A stretch of DNA of 64,000 nt from the NCBI GenBank assembly GCA_963724735.1, contig CAVRVX010000037.1, forward strand, positions 186,001 through 250,000. The letters are read 5' to 3'. The stretch is from Rhodoplanes sp963724735. Lineage in GTDB: Bacteria > Pseudomonadota > Alphaproteobacteria > Rhizobiales > Xanthobacteraceae. A model generated the notes under the pieces. It was given only the letters and a program-made list of their open reading frames with translations, ran no database searches and was not told the DNA's origin. A program made the translations under genes and the position numbers. This document shows positions 39,452 to 46,611 of this stretch, piece after piece (the first letter of the stretch is position 1; every line of letters starts with the position of its first letter).

Positions 39452-39667
39452 TCAGGCGCCGTGATCGAACTCCAATTCCTCCATCATTACGTTAGCACGA
39501 TCGAGAACGGCCCGCTTCGTAGCTTCGCTGATCCCCTCTGCCGAACGTGTCGCCTCGATAATTTGCAGAAGTCGCGCGACCTCGTTTTTCGATAGCCGCC
39601 GAACGAGGGCAGTCAACACCTCGCGCTGGTAAGGGGTGAGTTTCGTAAAATCTACCTCGGTGCGCAT
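39452..39667 (-). CDS. Small unknown protein C, paralogue of the one at 38543
   Basis: A 71-residue frame starting at the ATG at 39667, six bases after GGAG. It begins MRTEVDFTKLTPYQREVLTA and shares the LTxxQREVL(T)A(I/L)VR(Q/R)LSK pattern with protein A at 38543-38833, followed by helices ending MMEELEFDHGA. Probably a small regulatory or antitoxin-like protein; this is a guess. The 267 bases between it and protein B hold nothing I can support. Confidence 0.5.
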   Translation of the reverse strand: MRTEVDFTKLTPYQREVLTALVRRLSKNEVARLLQIIEATRSAEGISEATKRAVLDRANVMMEELEFDHGA

Positions 39668-39731
39668 CGGACTCTCCAGGGCTGATATTTGAACGAGTAT
39701 CGAGCCCGTCGCCGGATTACCGTGCGCGCGA

Positions 39732-39794
39732 TCACAGAAGACCACGTGCCGCGATGGAGCGCACTTCCAGCGCGCGCATGTTGCCGAGCGTCAT
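39732..39794 (-). pseudogene. N-terminal remnant of a rhizobial zinc-ribbon-type small protein
   Basis: Twenty codons, MTLGNMRALEVRSIAARGLL, then TGA. The opening MTLGNMR(A/E)LGV is, to my knowledge, the hallmark N-terminus of a small Cys-containing protein widespread in Bradyrhizobium; its cysteine part is missing here. An in-frame ATG seven codons upstream (39815) overlaps the TTGG boxes. Treated as a decayed fragment at the island edge. Confidence 0.45.
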
Positions 39795-39950
39795 CGGAGG
39801 GCCGGGAGGAGGCATTTTGGTCCCAATTTTGGTCCCAACCAAACGGCACCGCTCTTAATTAGACGGCATGTAAAGTGATGCAGTCTTCAGTGAAAGCGCG
39901 GAAAACTCAACTCTGTGATACCACGCGAGACGAGACGCGAGACGACCGCG

Positions 39951-40036
39951 CGGATTTGAAGTCCGGACGCCCCACCGGGGACAATTCTCCTCCTCCATTA
40001 TTTCTCCTCCTCCATTATTTCAGTACCTCAGTACCT
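39951..40036. repeat. Direct repeat DR2 (5' half of tRNA-Sec) followed by tandem repeats
   Basis: 39951-39993 copies the 5' half of selC with one mismatch in 43. Directly beyond, a 17-base unit (CTCCTCCTCCATTATTT) occurs twice (39987-40003 and 40004-40020), then an 8-base unit (CAGTACCT) twice (40021-40036). There is no 3' tRNA half here, so it is not a gene. It marks the far end of the first, integrase-bearing element or a junction between two tandem elements. Confidence 0.85.
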
Positions 40037-40099
40037 TAGATTCTACCCGGGAGAATCCTTGAGCAATAGAGTCCGACAATTGCGATTGCAACGCGAACG

Positions 40100-41716
40100 T
40101 CAAGCGGCAAGCAGATCGACGATACGTTGGATGGCTGTGTCAGCGCGGTGATACGCGGTTTCGAGTCTGCTGGCTGGCTGGTGGCGGGCGGTGGGGCGGT
40201 GGTGGAAGCGGCTATGGGCGAGCGGACCGCAGAGCCGTTTGTGGAAGAAGAGGAATAGCAGGGCGACCTGAACGCCTTTTTGGGTAAGGCGGTAGGCGTA
40301 TCGCGATCCATCACGCTGCAGCAGCCCGTGTCCCTTGAGCTTGCGCAGATCGTAGCGCAGTTGGTTGAGGCCATAGTTTTTTTCGGAGAGATGGAAGGTG
40401 GAGAGGACGGCATGGTGGATCTGTTTGGCGGTCCATCCGCCGACATGGGTGCCGCCGTGCAGGAGAACTTCAAGGAGACGGATGACGCGTGGGTCGTGGA
40501 TCTTGATGCCGGGATAGCGAACCGAGCTGACGGTGATAGGGAGAGCGAGGCGTTGCAGGAGCGGGAAGTCGACATGGACATTGAGCCATTGCGCCTGGAA
40601 GCCGGCGAAGCGGCTGGTGATGGCTTGGAACCGTTCGCGGACGGCATCGAGATGGTCTAATCCCTTCCTGAGTTGGAAATCCGCGAGATTGTTGGAGACC
40701 AGCTCGTTGCGCAGGAAGGTGGCGAACTTTTCGTATTGTTTGAGAAAAGCATTCTTGAAGTAGGCACGGAAGGCATGATGACCGTGCTCGATGCGGTCGA
40801 TGACGGTAGCGAGCTTGCCGCGCATCCTGCGGTTGAGGCGGGTGCCGAAGATTTCGGCGATCTTGTCGGCGGTCAGTCGCCAGAGACCGAGTTCGCAGCT
40901 GCGTTCGAACAGCTTGTGGATGGGAAAGTGGCGTTTGAAGATAAAGTTGCGGCAATATTCGATCTGGGCGATGGCGTAGAAGCGTGAGAGGTTGAGCCGC
41001 TTACGCTCTTTGGCGGAGAACTTCGGGCCCAAGATGAGGGTCCAGTAGTCGAGGCGTTTGCGGATGATGTCCGGGCTCAGTCGATCGGCGGCAGCCTGCA
41101 GCGCGGCGACGTCATCGACCGCGAGAAAAGCATTGTCGTTCTTGCGGAAGCCGATCTGCGCTCGGTTCAGCTCCTGTTCGATGAAGCTGTGGCCGTTCAG
41201 GTAATACGTGGTCTGGAATGGCAGGAAGGAGGCGACCCGCATCACCATTGGGCCGAGGGTTTCGTCGCGGATGTAGAAATAGTAGTGGGTGAAGCGGCTG
41301 CGCTGACGGGCAAGGATGCGATAATTAGGATCCTTGGTGGGGTATTTCGGCACAATGACGCGAAAGGTCGGCCCCTGCTCCATGCTTTTGAGGATGAAGT
41401 AGACGCCGTAGCGATCGCTCCTCACCATGCGGCGTTGCCACGGCAGGACATGGTCTTCCTTGCGCACGGCCTTTTCGGCCCATTCGATGGGGATCCGATG
41501 ATTGCGCGCGAAGGCTTCTACCCAGTTCTGGTAGTCGGCCGAGCGCTGACGCAGGATCTCCTTGCTGACGACCGGAACGCCGATCACCAGATGGAAGAAG
41601 TTTACCACCCGCTCGGGGCGCGACAGGCCGGAGAGGTAGCCGTATATGACGATGCGGTCGAAGCAGTGATAGACGAAGGCCAGCAAGTCGCCAAACAGCT
41701 GGGTGAACAGTTCCAT
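40100..41716 (-). CDS. Large mobile-element-type protein of unknown mechanism (winged-helix C-terminus)
   Basis: A 538-residue basic protein of a family I have seen repeated in many proteobacterial genomes without a named function. Hallmarks: MELFTQLFGDLLAFVYHCFD at the start, NHRIPIEWAEKAVRKEDHVL, RQRSRFTHYYFYIRDE, FLPFQTTYYLNGHSFIEQEL and a C-terminal winged-helix-like region (GWTAKQIHHAVLSTFHLSEK; RYDLRKLKGHGLL). No DDE, HUH or recombinase motif is obvious to me. The ATG at 41716 matches the family start; the longer frame to 41791 runs into the divergent partner. Probably carried by its own mobile element, as no chromosomal context fits. Confidence 0.7.
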   Translation of the reverse strand: MELFTQLFGDLLAFVYHCFDRIVIYGYLSGLSRPERVVNFFHLVIGVPVVSKEILRQRSADYQNWVEAFARNHRIPIEWAEKAVRKEDHVLPWQRRMVRSDRYGVYFILKSMEQGPTFRVIVPKYPTKDPNYRILARQRSRFTHYYFYIRDETLGPMVMRVASFLPFQTTYYLNGHSFIEQELNRAQIGFRKNDNAFLAVDDVAALQAAADRLSPDIIRKRLDYWTLILGPKFSAKERKRLNLSRFYAIAQIEYCRNFIFKRHFPIHKLFERSCELGLWRLTADKIAEIFGTRLNRRMRGKLATVIDRIEHGHHAFRAYFKNAFLKQYEKFATFLRNELVSNNLADFQLRKGLDHLDAVRERFQAITSRFAGFQAQWLNVHVDFPLLQRLALPITVSSVRYPGIKIHDPRVIRLLEVLLHGGTHVGGWTAKQIHHAVLSTFHLSEKNYGLNQLRYDLRKLKGHGLLQRDGSRYAYRLTQKGVQVALLFLFFHKRLCGPLAHSRFHHRPTARHQPASRLETAYHRADTAIQRIVDLLAA

Positions 41717-42122
41717 GGCAAACCCCGCGAAACCCGGTCGGGTTGCAACAACCGTCAAGCGTGGCGTGGGCAAGCGGATCGTGGAAGGCACGAGCTTTCG
41801 GCTGGGCGACGAGGTCCGCTATATCCAACGTCGGGCGGCCAACCATGACGGCCGCATTGTCATCATTGGTCAGCTGGTGCTGTTCTCAACTGATACCGGT
41901 GATGCATGGCTGCTCGACCGCTCCGATCAACTGGCCGCGCGTCTCGCCCGAGATGGCGAGACCGAACCAGTCCATATCGAGGAGACCGATACCGCGTTCA
42001 CGATCGGTTGGAAGGGCCGCTATCGGATCGACGGGCCGGCGTTCGTCTACTCGGACCGGGAGAGCGGTCGGGTCGTCACCATCCTCGGGTACCCGACCGG
42101 CAAAATCGCTGACACCGCTTAG
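41715..42122 (+). CDS. Unknown small partner gene, divergent from the 538-residue mobile protein
   Basis: A predicted 135-residue protein: basic N-terminus, then DEVRYIQRRAANHDGRIVII, DTGDAWLLDRSDQLAARLAR and TDTAFTIGWKGRYRIDGPAF. No family name known to me. Its first ATG (41715-41717) shares the palindrome CCATGG with the start of the divergent gene, so each start codon overlaps the other; a downstream GTG near 41779 is an alternative. The head-to-head layout suggests joint regulation. Confidence 0.55.
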   Translation: MANPAKPGRVATTVKRGVGKRIVEGTSFRLGDEVRYIQRRAANHDGRIVIIGQLVLFSTDTGDAWLLDRSDQLAARLARDGETEPVHIEETDTAFTIGWKGRYRIDGPAFVYSDRESGRVVTILGYPTGKIADTA

Positions 42123-42150
42123 TCGGCAAATTTCAAATATGTTTGGCTAG

Positions 42151-43602
42151 GAGCCTGTCCGAGTAGTCGCTGTTCAAGTCTCAGCGAGTCTAATTCAACC
42201 TTGGACTATGAGCAAGCACTTCCGCCCCTGGAATATCGATCAGACGTTGCTTCTGCCGCCGAGTGTGCAGGACTTCGTTCCCAAGGACCATGTCTCGCGG
42301 TTTATCGTCGGGCTGGTGCGGGAGAGCCTGGATCTCAAGGAGATCGCGGGCAGCTACGTGAGTGGGCTCGGCCAGCCGCCGTTCGATCCGCGCATGATGG
42401 TCGCGTTGCTGCTGCACGGCTATGCGAGTGGGCTCTATTCGTCGAGGCGGATTGCCAGAGCCTGCCGCGAGCGGAACGATTTCGTGATGATTGTCGCGCT
42501 CGATCCGCCGGACTTCCGAACGATCAGCGACTTCCGCAAGCGGCATTTGAAGGCGCTCGGCGCGTTGTTTCTGCAGGTTCTGAAGTTGTGCGAGACAGCC
42601 GGGCTGGTCAAACTCGGCCACGTCGCCTTGGATGGCACGAAGATCAAAGCGAACGCGTCGAAACATAAAGCGATGAGTTATCAACGCATGAAGAAACGCG
42701 AGTCGGAATTGAAAGCCGAAGTCGCTCGCATGCTGGCCGCCGCCGAGGCGGCGGATGCCCAAGAGGACGGGACTTTCGGCAAAGACAAGCGTGGTGACGA
42801 GATGCCGGATTGGGCCGGCGACAAGGCGAAACGGCTGGCGAAGATCCAGGAGGCGATGGCGGCGCTGGAGGCCGACGCCAAGCTGGCCGCGGAGGAAGAG
42901 CGCCGCATCGAGGCCGAAAAAGACAAGCAGCGCGACGCTGAAGGCCGCAAGAAGCCGGGCAAACCGGCGGCCCCGCCATCGGACGAACCCGATCCCAAGG
43001 CGCAGCGCAACTTCACCGATCCGGAAAGCCGCATCATGAAGTCGAAGGATGGCTTCGTCCAAGCCTATAACGCACAGGCAGCCGTCGACGCGGACGCCCA
43101 GATCATTGTCGCGCACGAACTCACGCAGTGCGGCAGCGATCAGGGCCAGTTGGCGCCCTTGGTCGCGGCAATCGAGAACAATCTCGGCCGCAAGCCGGAG
43201 CAGGCCTCAGCGGACTCCGGCTACTGCAGCGAAGCCAATCTCGAAGCGCTCGTAGCACATGGTATCGACGGTTATGTCGCACCCGGACGGGCCAAGCACC
43301 CGACGGCGGCAAACGGCAAGGTTGGCGGACCGCTGACGCAACTGATGCGAAAAAAGATCGACGACGGCGGCTTCGAAACGCCCTACCGATTGAGAAAGCA
43401 AGTGGTGGAACCGGTGTTCGGACAGATCAAGCAGGCCCGCGGCTTCGCCAGTTCCTGTTGCGGGGCGTCGAGAAAGTGCGTGCCGAGTGGGCCATGATCT
43501 GCACCGCCCACAACCTCATGAAGCTGTTCACCCTCGCAAAGGCCGCCTGAGCCGCCTACCGTACAACAAATGCCCGGCCGCGATGCCTATCTGGACGGGC
43601 TC
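42151..43602. mobile_element. IS1182-family insertion sequence with CTAG target duplication
   Basis: The left end GAGCCTGTCC (42151) and right end GGACGGGCTC (to 43602) are inverted repeats with one mismatch. Both are flanked by CTAG (42147-42150 and 43603-43606), a target duplication known for IS1182 relatives. Length is 1,452 bases with one transposase gene. The flanks join as TTTGG-CTAG-CTTTAAG, giving the pre-insertion sequence. Confidence 0.88.
42208..43550 (+). pseudogene. IS1182-family transposase, frameshifted near the 3' end
   Basis: The first frame (42208-43497) encodes a DDE transposase: MSKHFRPWNIDQTLLLPPSV, DPRMMVALLLHGYASGLYSS, TISDFRKRHLKALG, VALDGTKIKANASKHKAM, an alpha-helical charged insertion (about 150-265), QAAVDADAQIIVAHE and RKQVVEPVFGQIKQARGF. 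There the frame breaks. The expected ending (RQFLLRGVEKVRAEWAMICT, ending LMKLFTLAKAA) continues in another frame to 43550. One C is missing from TTCCGCCAG at about 43446. It would be inactive unless the base is a sequencing error. Confidence 0.85.
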
Positions 43603-43606
43603 CTAG

Positions 43607-43897
43607 CTTTAAGAGCTCCAATGAGAAGGGGCATCATGCTGAGAGGCTAGATGGCTCCGGGCTGCCTGCCTCGGTGAGAACGCGCCGTGTGCACCCTTCC
43701 CGCATTGCGAGGTCCTCCGCGTCCTGGCACGCGAGGATGGATGAGGCCTTACGCAGATGCTCGCCGGTTGGGCTTCGCCCCCATTCGGGATCGGATCCAT
43801 CCACAACCAGCCGGGAGGATCTCACTCGTTTGTGAGCATCACCCGGATTTTTTGCTGCTATGCAGCATGATGGTCGGTCGGAGACTTGGAGTGGGAC
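43607..43897. other. Stretch without a supportable gene between IS1182 and a small membrane ORF
   Basis: About 290 bases. The minus strand has an open frame (43634 to about 43830) with reasonable codon bias reading SRLVVDGSDPEWGRSPTGEH, but no start with a ribosome site and no family recognised. It may be the end of a gene broken by insertion. Nothing else seen. Confidence 0.3.
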
Positions 43898-44032
43898 ATG
43901 CGCGCCGCAGAAAGATTGGCGAACGTACCAGGACAGGTTGCCCATGCCGGCGGCTCTCTCATCCTGTGGTTGTCATTTGTGATCTTTGTCCTTATGTTCC
44001 TTCTGATGCTGTCTGACGCCTTTTTTTGGTGA
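43898..44032 (+). CDS. Possible 44-residue membrane protein
   Basis: An ATG at 43898, six bases after GGAG, opens a 44-codon frame: an amphipathic N-terminus (MRAAERLANVPGQVAHAGGS) then one strong membrane span (LILWLSFVIFVLMFLLML) and SDAFFW before TGA. The stop overlaps a GTG (44029) that opens a further 45-codon frame to 44166 (NIHAATADGQVLTRFISRIP), which may be a coupled second gene but is unrecognised. Small single-span proteins of this form are frequent on islands; function unknown. Confidence 0.45.
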   Translation: MRAAERLANVPGQVAHAGGSLILWLSFVIFVLMFLLMLSDAFFW

Positions 44033-44162
44033 TCACACGGCTTCGCGTACCTACCGTCTCGGCGGGTCGCGAACAGGCGCGGCTGAACATCCATGCAGCG
44101 ACGGCGGACGGGCAGGTCCTGACTCGCTTTATCTCGCGAATTCCGCCTTTCGTCGGCGGCGG

Positions 44163-44510
44163 CTAGCGCACATTCTTCCAGGGGTCGAATTTTCCTTTTG
44201 GCTCGGGGATGGATTCGCCAGCCTTCTTGTAAGCGTCGTCCAGGGCCTTCTTTCTCTCAGCGTCGAGCTTCTTCTCCTCCTCGGTTCTCGGATCCTCGTT
44301 CCGCGTGGGCATGTTCAACTTCACCTGCGCCGTCGCAGCGCCGACATTGAGGCCCACGAACAAAGCCGCCACGCCGACCGTGGCAAAGCGCCGAATTCGA
44401 GCCAGGCATTCGAGTGCTCCTTGCGCTTGTGGACGACAGCCTTTGCCGAGCAAAGGGGTTGACGTTCGTGAGCAGCGGGCCGGTTCGTCCGGCAAGACGG
44501 GTTCCGTCAC
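44163..44510 (-). CDS. Small exported hypothetical protein
   Basis: Up to 115 residues; the first 35 or so may be untranslated. A signal-like segment FATVGVAALFVGLNVGAATAQ is followed by VKLNMPTRNEDPRTEEEKKL, a charged helix and the ending KFDPWKNVR. I recall Rhizobiales exported proteins with the same MPTRNEDPxTEEEK and DPW-xVR pattern, all without function. The start is uncertain: no ATG lies just before the signal, and the Met at 44510 gives an odd, long N-terminus, so the true start may be a rarer codon. Confidence 0.55.
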   Translation of the reverse strand: MTEPVLPDEPARCSRTSTPLLGKGCRPQAQGALECLARIRRFATVGVAALFVGLNVGAATAQVKLNMPTRNEDPRTEEEKKLDAERKKALDDAYKKAGESIPEPKGKFDPWKNVR

Positions 44511-44590
44511 CTCCTTGGCGAGAGGTCTGGCGTTTCACCCGCGAAGCTCAATGCGCTGCGGGGTTATTGCGCCCGCGGGCGGCTGAGAAG

Positions 44591-44911
44591 TCAGTCCCCA
44601 CCCAGACACTTGTCGACATAGCTGACCCGCTCTCGGCCACGAATTTTCTTCCCGATGGCCTCTTTCAAGCAAGCCAAGCGGGCTTCTTGCACACAGACGG
44701 CCACGTGATCGCGCAGGTCTTCGTCATGCAGTCCCTTCCCCTCTCCTTCAGTCCGACAATTGGCCCTCTTCTTTTTCACGGCGGCGCGTCGACCCTCTCG
44801 CACCTCGTTACTGGAGGTAGCCTTCGGGCCCGAAGCAGGCTGGGCGAAGCTCAGCCGATCGGCGGACACCAGCAGCGCCGCAATCGCCAAAGCGACAATA
44901 ACAATGCGCAT
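44591..44911 (-). CDS. Small exported Cys-rich protein, PsiF-like repeats
   Basis: A 106-residue protein with a signal peptide (MRIVIVALAIAALLVSADRL) and two short Cys-bounded helical repeats (CRTEGEGKGLHDEDLRDHVA ending with a Cys; CLKEAIGKKIRGRERVSYVD ending KC), reminiscent of the PsiF repeat. Probably periplasmic. GGAGGA lies six bases before the ATG at 44911; a GTG two codons earlier is less well placed. The 243 bases between it and the ISL3 transposase start contain the left end of that IS. Confidence 0.55.
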   Translation of the reverse strand: MRIVIVALAIAALLVSADRLSFAQPASGPKATSSNEVREGRRAAVKKKRANCRTEGEGKGLHDEDLRDHVAVCVQEARLACLKEAIGKKIRGRERVSYVDKCLGGD

Positions 44912-45048
44912 TTCCACTCCTCCTCAAAAATCAGCACGACAGCATAGCCCGGCTGGGCAGCGTGCGCTTCCGCGAAATCGCACCGGGGCGCCTCCCACAC
45001 TGCAGAACCAACGAGCTTGGAGCAACTTACGACCCACCCTTAGTTTTG

Positions 45049-46575
45049 GGGTCTTCACGGACTCGAGTGGGTAAATTGAGGGGGTAAGCATCGCTGGAAG
45101 CCTCGTGGATATTGGCTTTCAGGAATTTCAGAAGGGGCTCGCATTTGGCATCGTGTCTGAATGGCCAATTCTGCGAAGCGACGGCGGCGACTTTGGGATG
45201 AGTATGCATTCCCGGGGTTTCGTCCGCTCCCCACGGTGCGCGGCGTGTTCGGTGATCCGAAAGCGCGAGTGATCACCCTCAAACGGCGCTCAAAAAAACG
45301 ATCTGCAGTTGCTGTGGTCGAGTGCACTCGGGCTGGTACGACCGACGCACACGGCGCGTTCGCGATCTGTCGTGTGGCGACGCGCGCATCTTTCTGGACA
45401 TCGAGGTGCGTCGGGTGCTGTGCAGGAGTTGCGGGCACGTGAAGCGCGAGCGGCTCGACTTCCTGGCGGACAATCCCTTCTATACCAAGCGGTTTGCCTA
45501 CTACGTTGGGCGGCGCTGTCGTCAGGCCACCATCAAGGACATTGCCGAGGAACTCAGGCTTCACTGGGAGACGATCAAGACTCTGGAGAAGCAGTACATG
45601 CGGGCGCAACTGGCCCGTGTGGGCGCGCCAGGACCCAAAGCCATCGGCATCGACGAGATCTCGATTCGCAAGGGCCATACCTACCGCATCGTGGTGAGCG
45701 ACCTGATTCGAGGGCGCCCGATCTGGTTCGGGGGAGAGGACCGCAAAGAGGCGAGCATGGCGCTGTTCTATGACAGGCTGGGCGAGAAGAGGACCCGGAG
45801 CATTCGCTTGGCGGTAATGGACATATGGAAGCCGTTTCACAACGTGACTGCGGCGCGTGCACCGCAGGCGGCGATCCTGTACGACAAGTTCCACGTCATG
45901 CGCCATCTGGGCGATGCGCTCGACGAGGTGCGCAAGTCCGAGTACCGCAGACTCAGCGGCCAGGATCGAAGCTACATCAAGGGCCAGAAGTACACGCTGC
46001 TTTCGCGTCGCGAGAACCTCACGCTGAAAGGCCGCCAAGCACTCAAGAAGGTGCTGATGGCGAACAAGCGCTTGAACACGGCGTACCTGCTCAGGGAGTC
46101 CTTCGGTCAGCTCTGGGACTACGAGCGCGAGGGCTGGGCGCGGCAATTCTTTGAGAACTGGCGGGCGAGTCTGAAGTGGCAGCGCCTCAAACCCTATGAG
46201 AAATTCGCCGAGATGATCGATCGGCATTGGGACGGAATCGCCGCCTATTGTAGGCCAGAGAACAAGGTCTCCCTCGGATTCGTGGAAGGACTGAACAACA
46301 AGATCCGCGTCATCCAGCGTCGAGCATACGGACTGCACGACGAAGAGTACCTGCGACTGAAGGTTCTCACCTGCATGCTGCCGCACCTCTAAACGATGCG
46401 CGCTTCGAACAAGGGTTACCCCCCGGTGCCCGCCTGTCTGCGTGAGAGGCACACACGCGGGCGCCCATGGATAACCCTGCGCCACACCATTTACCAAGCA
46501 TACCCGTCGCTCAACCATTCAAGGCTGAGTACCGAAAAGTGGAACAATTTACCCACTCAATTCCGTGAAGAGCAG
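45049..46575. mobile_element. ISL3-family insertion sequence
   Basis: The ends are imperfect inverted repeats: TCTTCACGGA-C-TCGAGTGGGT with AAATTG at the left (from about 45049) and the complement of the same (CAATTTACCCACTCAATTCC then GTGAAGAGC) at the right, to about 46575. GTTTTG occurs just outside both ends and may be part of the target duplication. Length about 1.53 kb. It lies between the exported small genes and the 3' end of selB. Exact end points are uncertain by a few bases. Confidence 0.75.
45161..46392 (+). CDS. ISL3-family transposase, N-terminus joined by a -1 frame change at an A7 run
   Basis: Zero frame from 45161: MANSAKRRRRLWDEYAFPGF, RPLPTVRGVFGDPKARVITL, KRRSKK, then TCA-AAA-AAA (A7 at 45292-45298). 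Slipping back one base there continues as TICSCCGRVHSGWYDRRTRR, which restores the zinc finger (CSCC...CRSCGH), the helix-turn-helix and the DDE transposase body (AIGIDEISIRKG; VMDIWKPFH; ILYDKFHVMRHL; NNKIRVIQRRAYG) to 46392. A GTG at 45322 could start the body alone but would lose half the zinc finger. Either programmed frameshifting or one missing A explains it. Confidence 0.8.
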
Positions 46576-46611
46576 GTTTTGTAAACAGGACGACACAACC
46601 GAGCGGCTGCC

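Noticed and set aside
39951..39993. A second tRNA-Sec gene
   Set aside because: Only the 5' half is present; there is no variable arm, T arm or 3' acceptor strand.
39986..40036. CRISPR-like array
   Set aside because: Two tandem 17-base units and two 8-base units without spacers; simple tandem repeats. No CRISPR array or cas gene is seen in the window.
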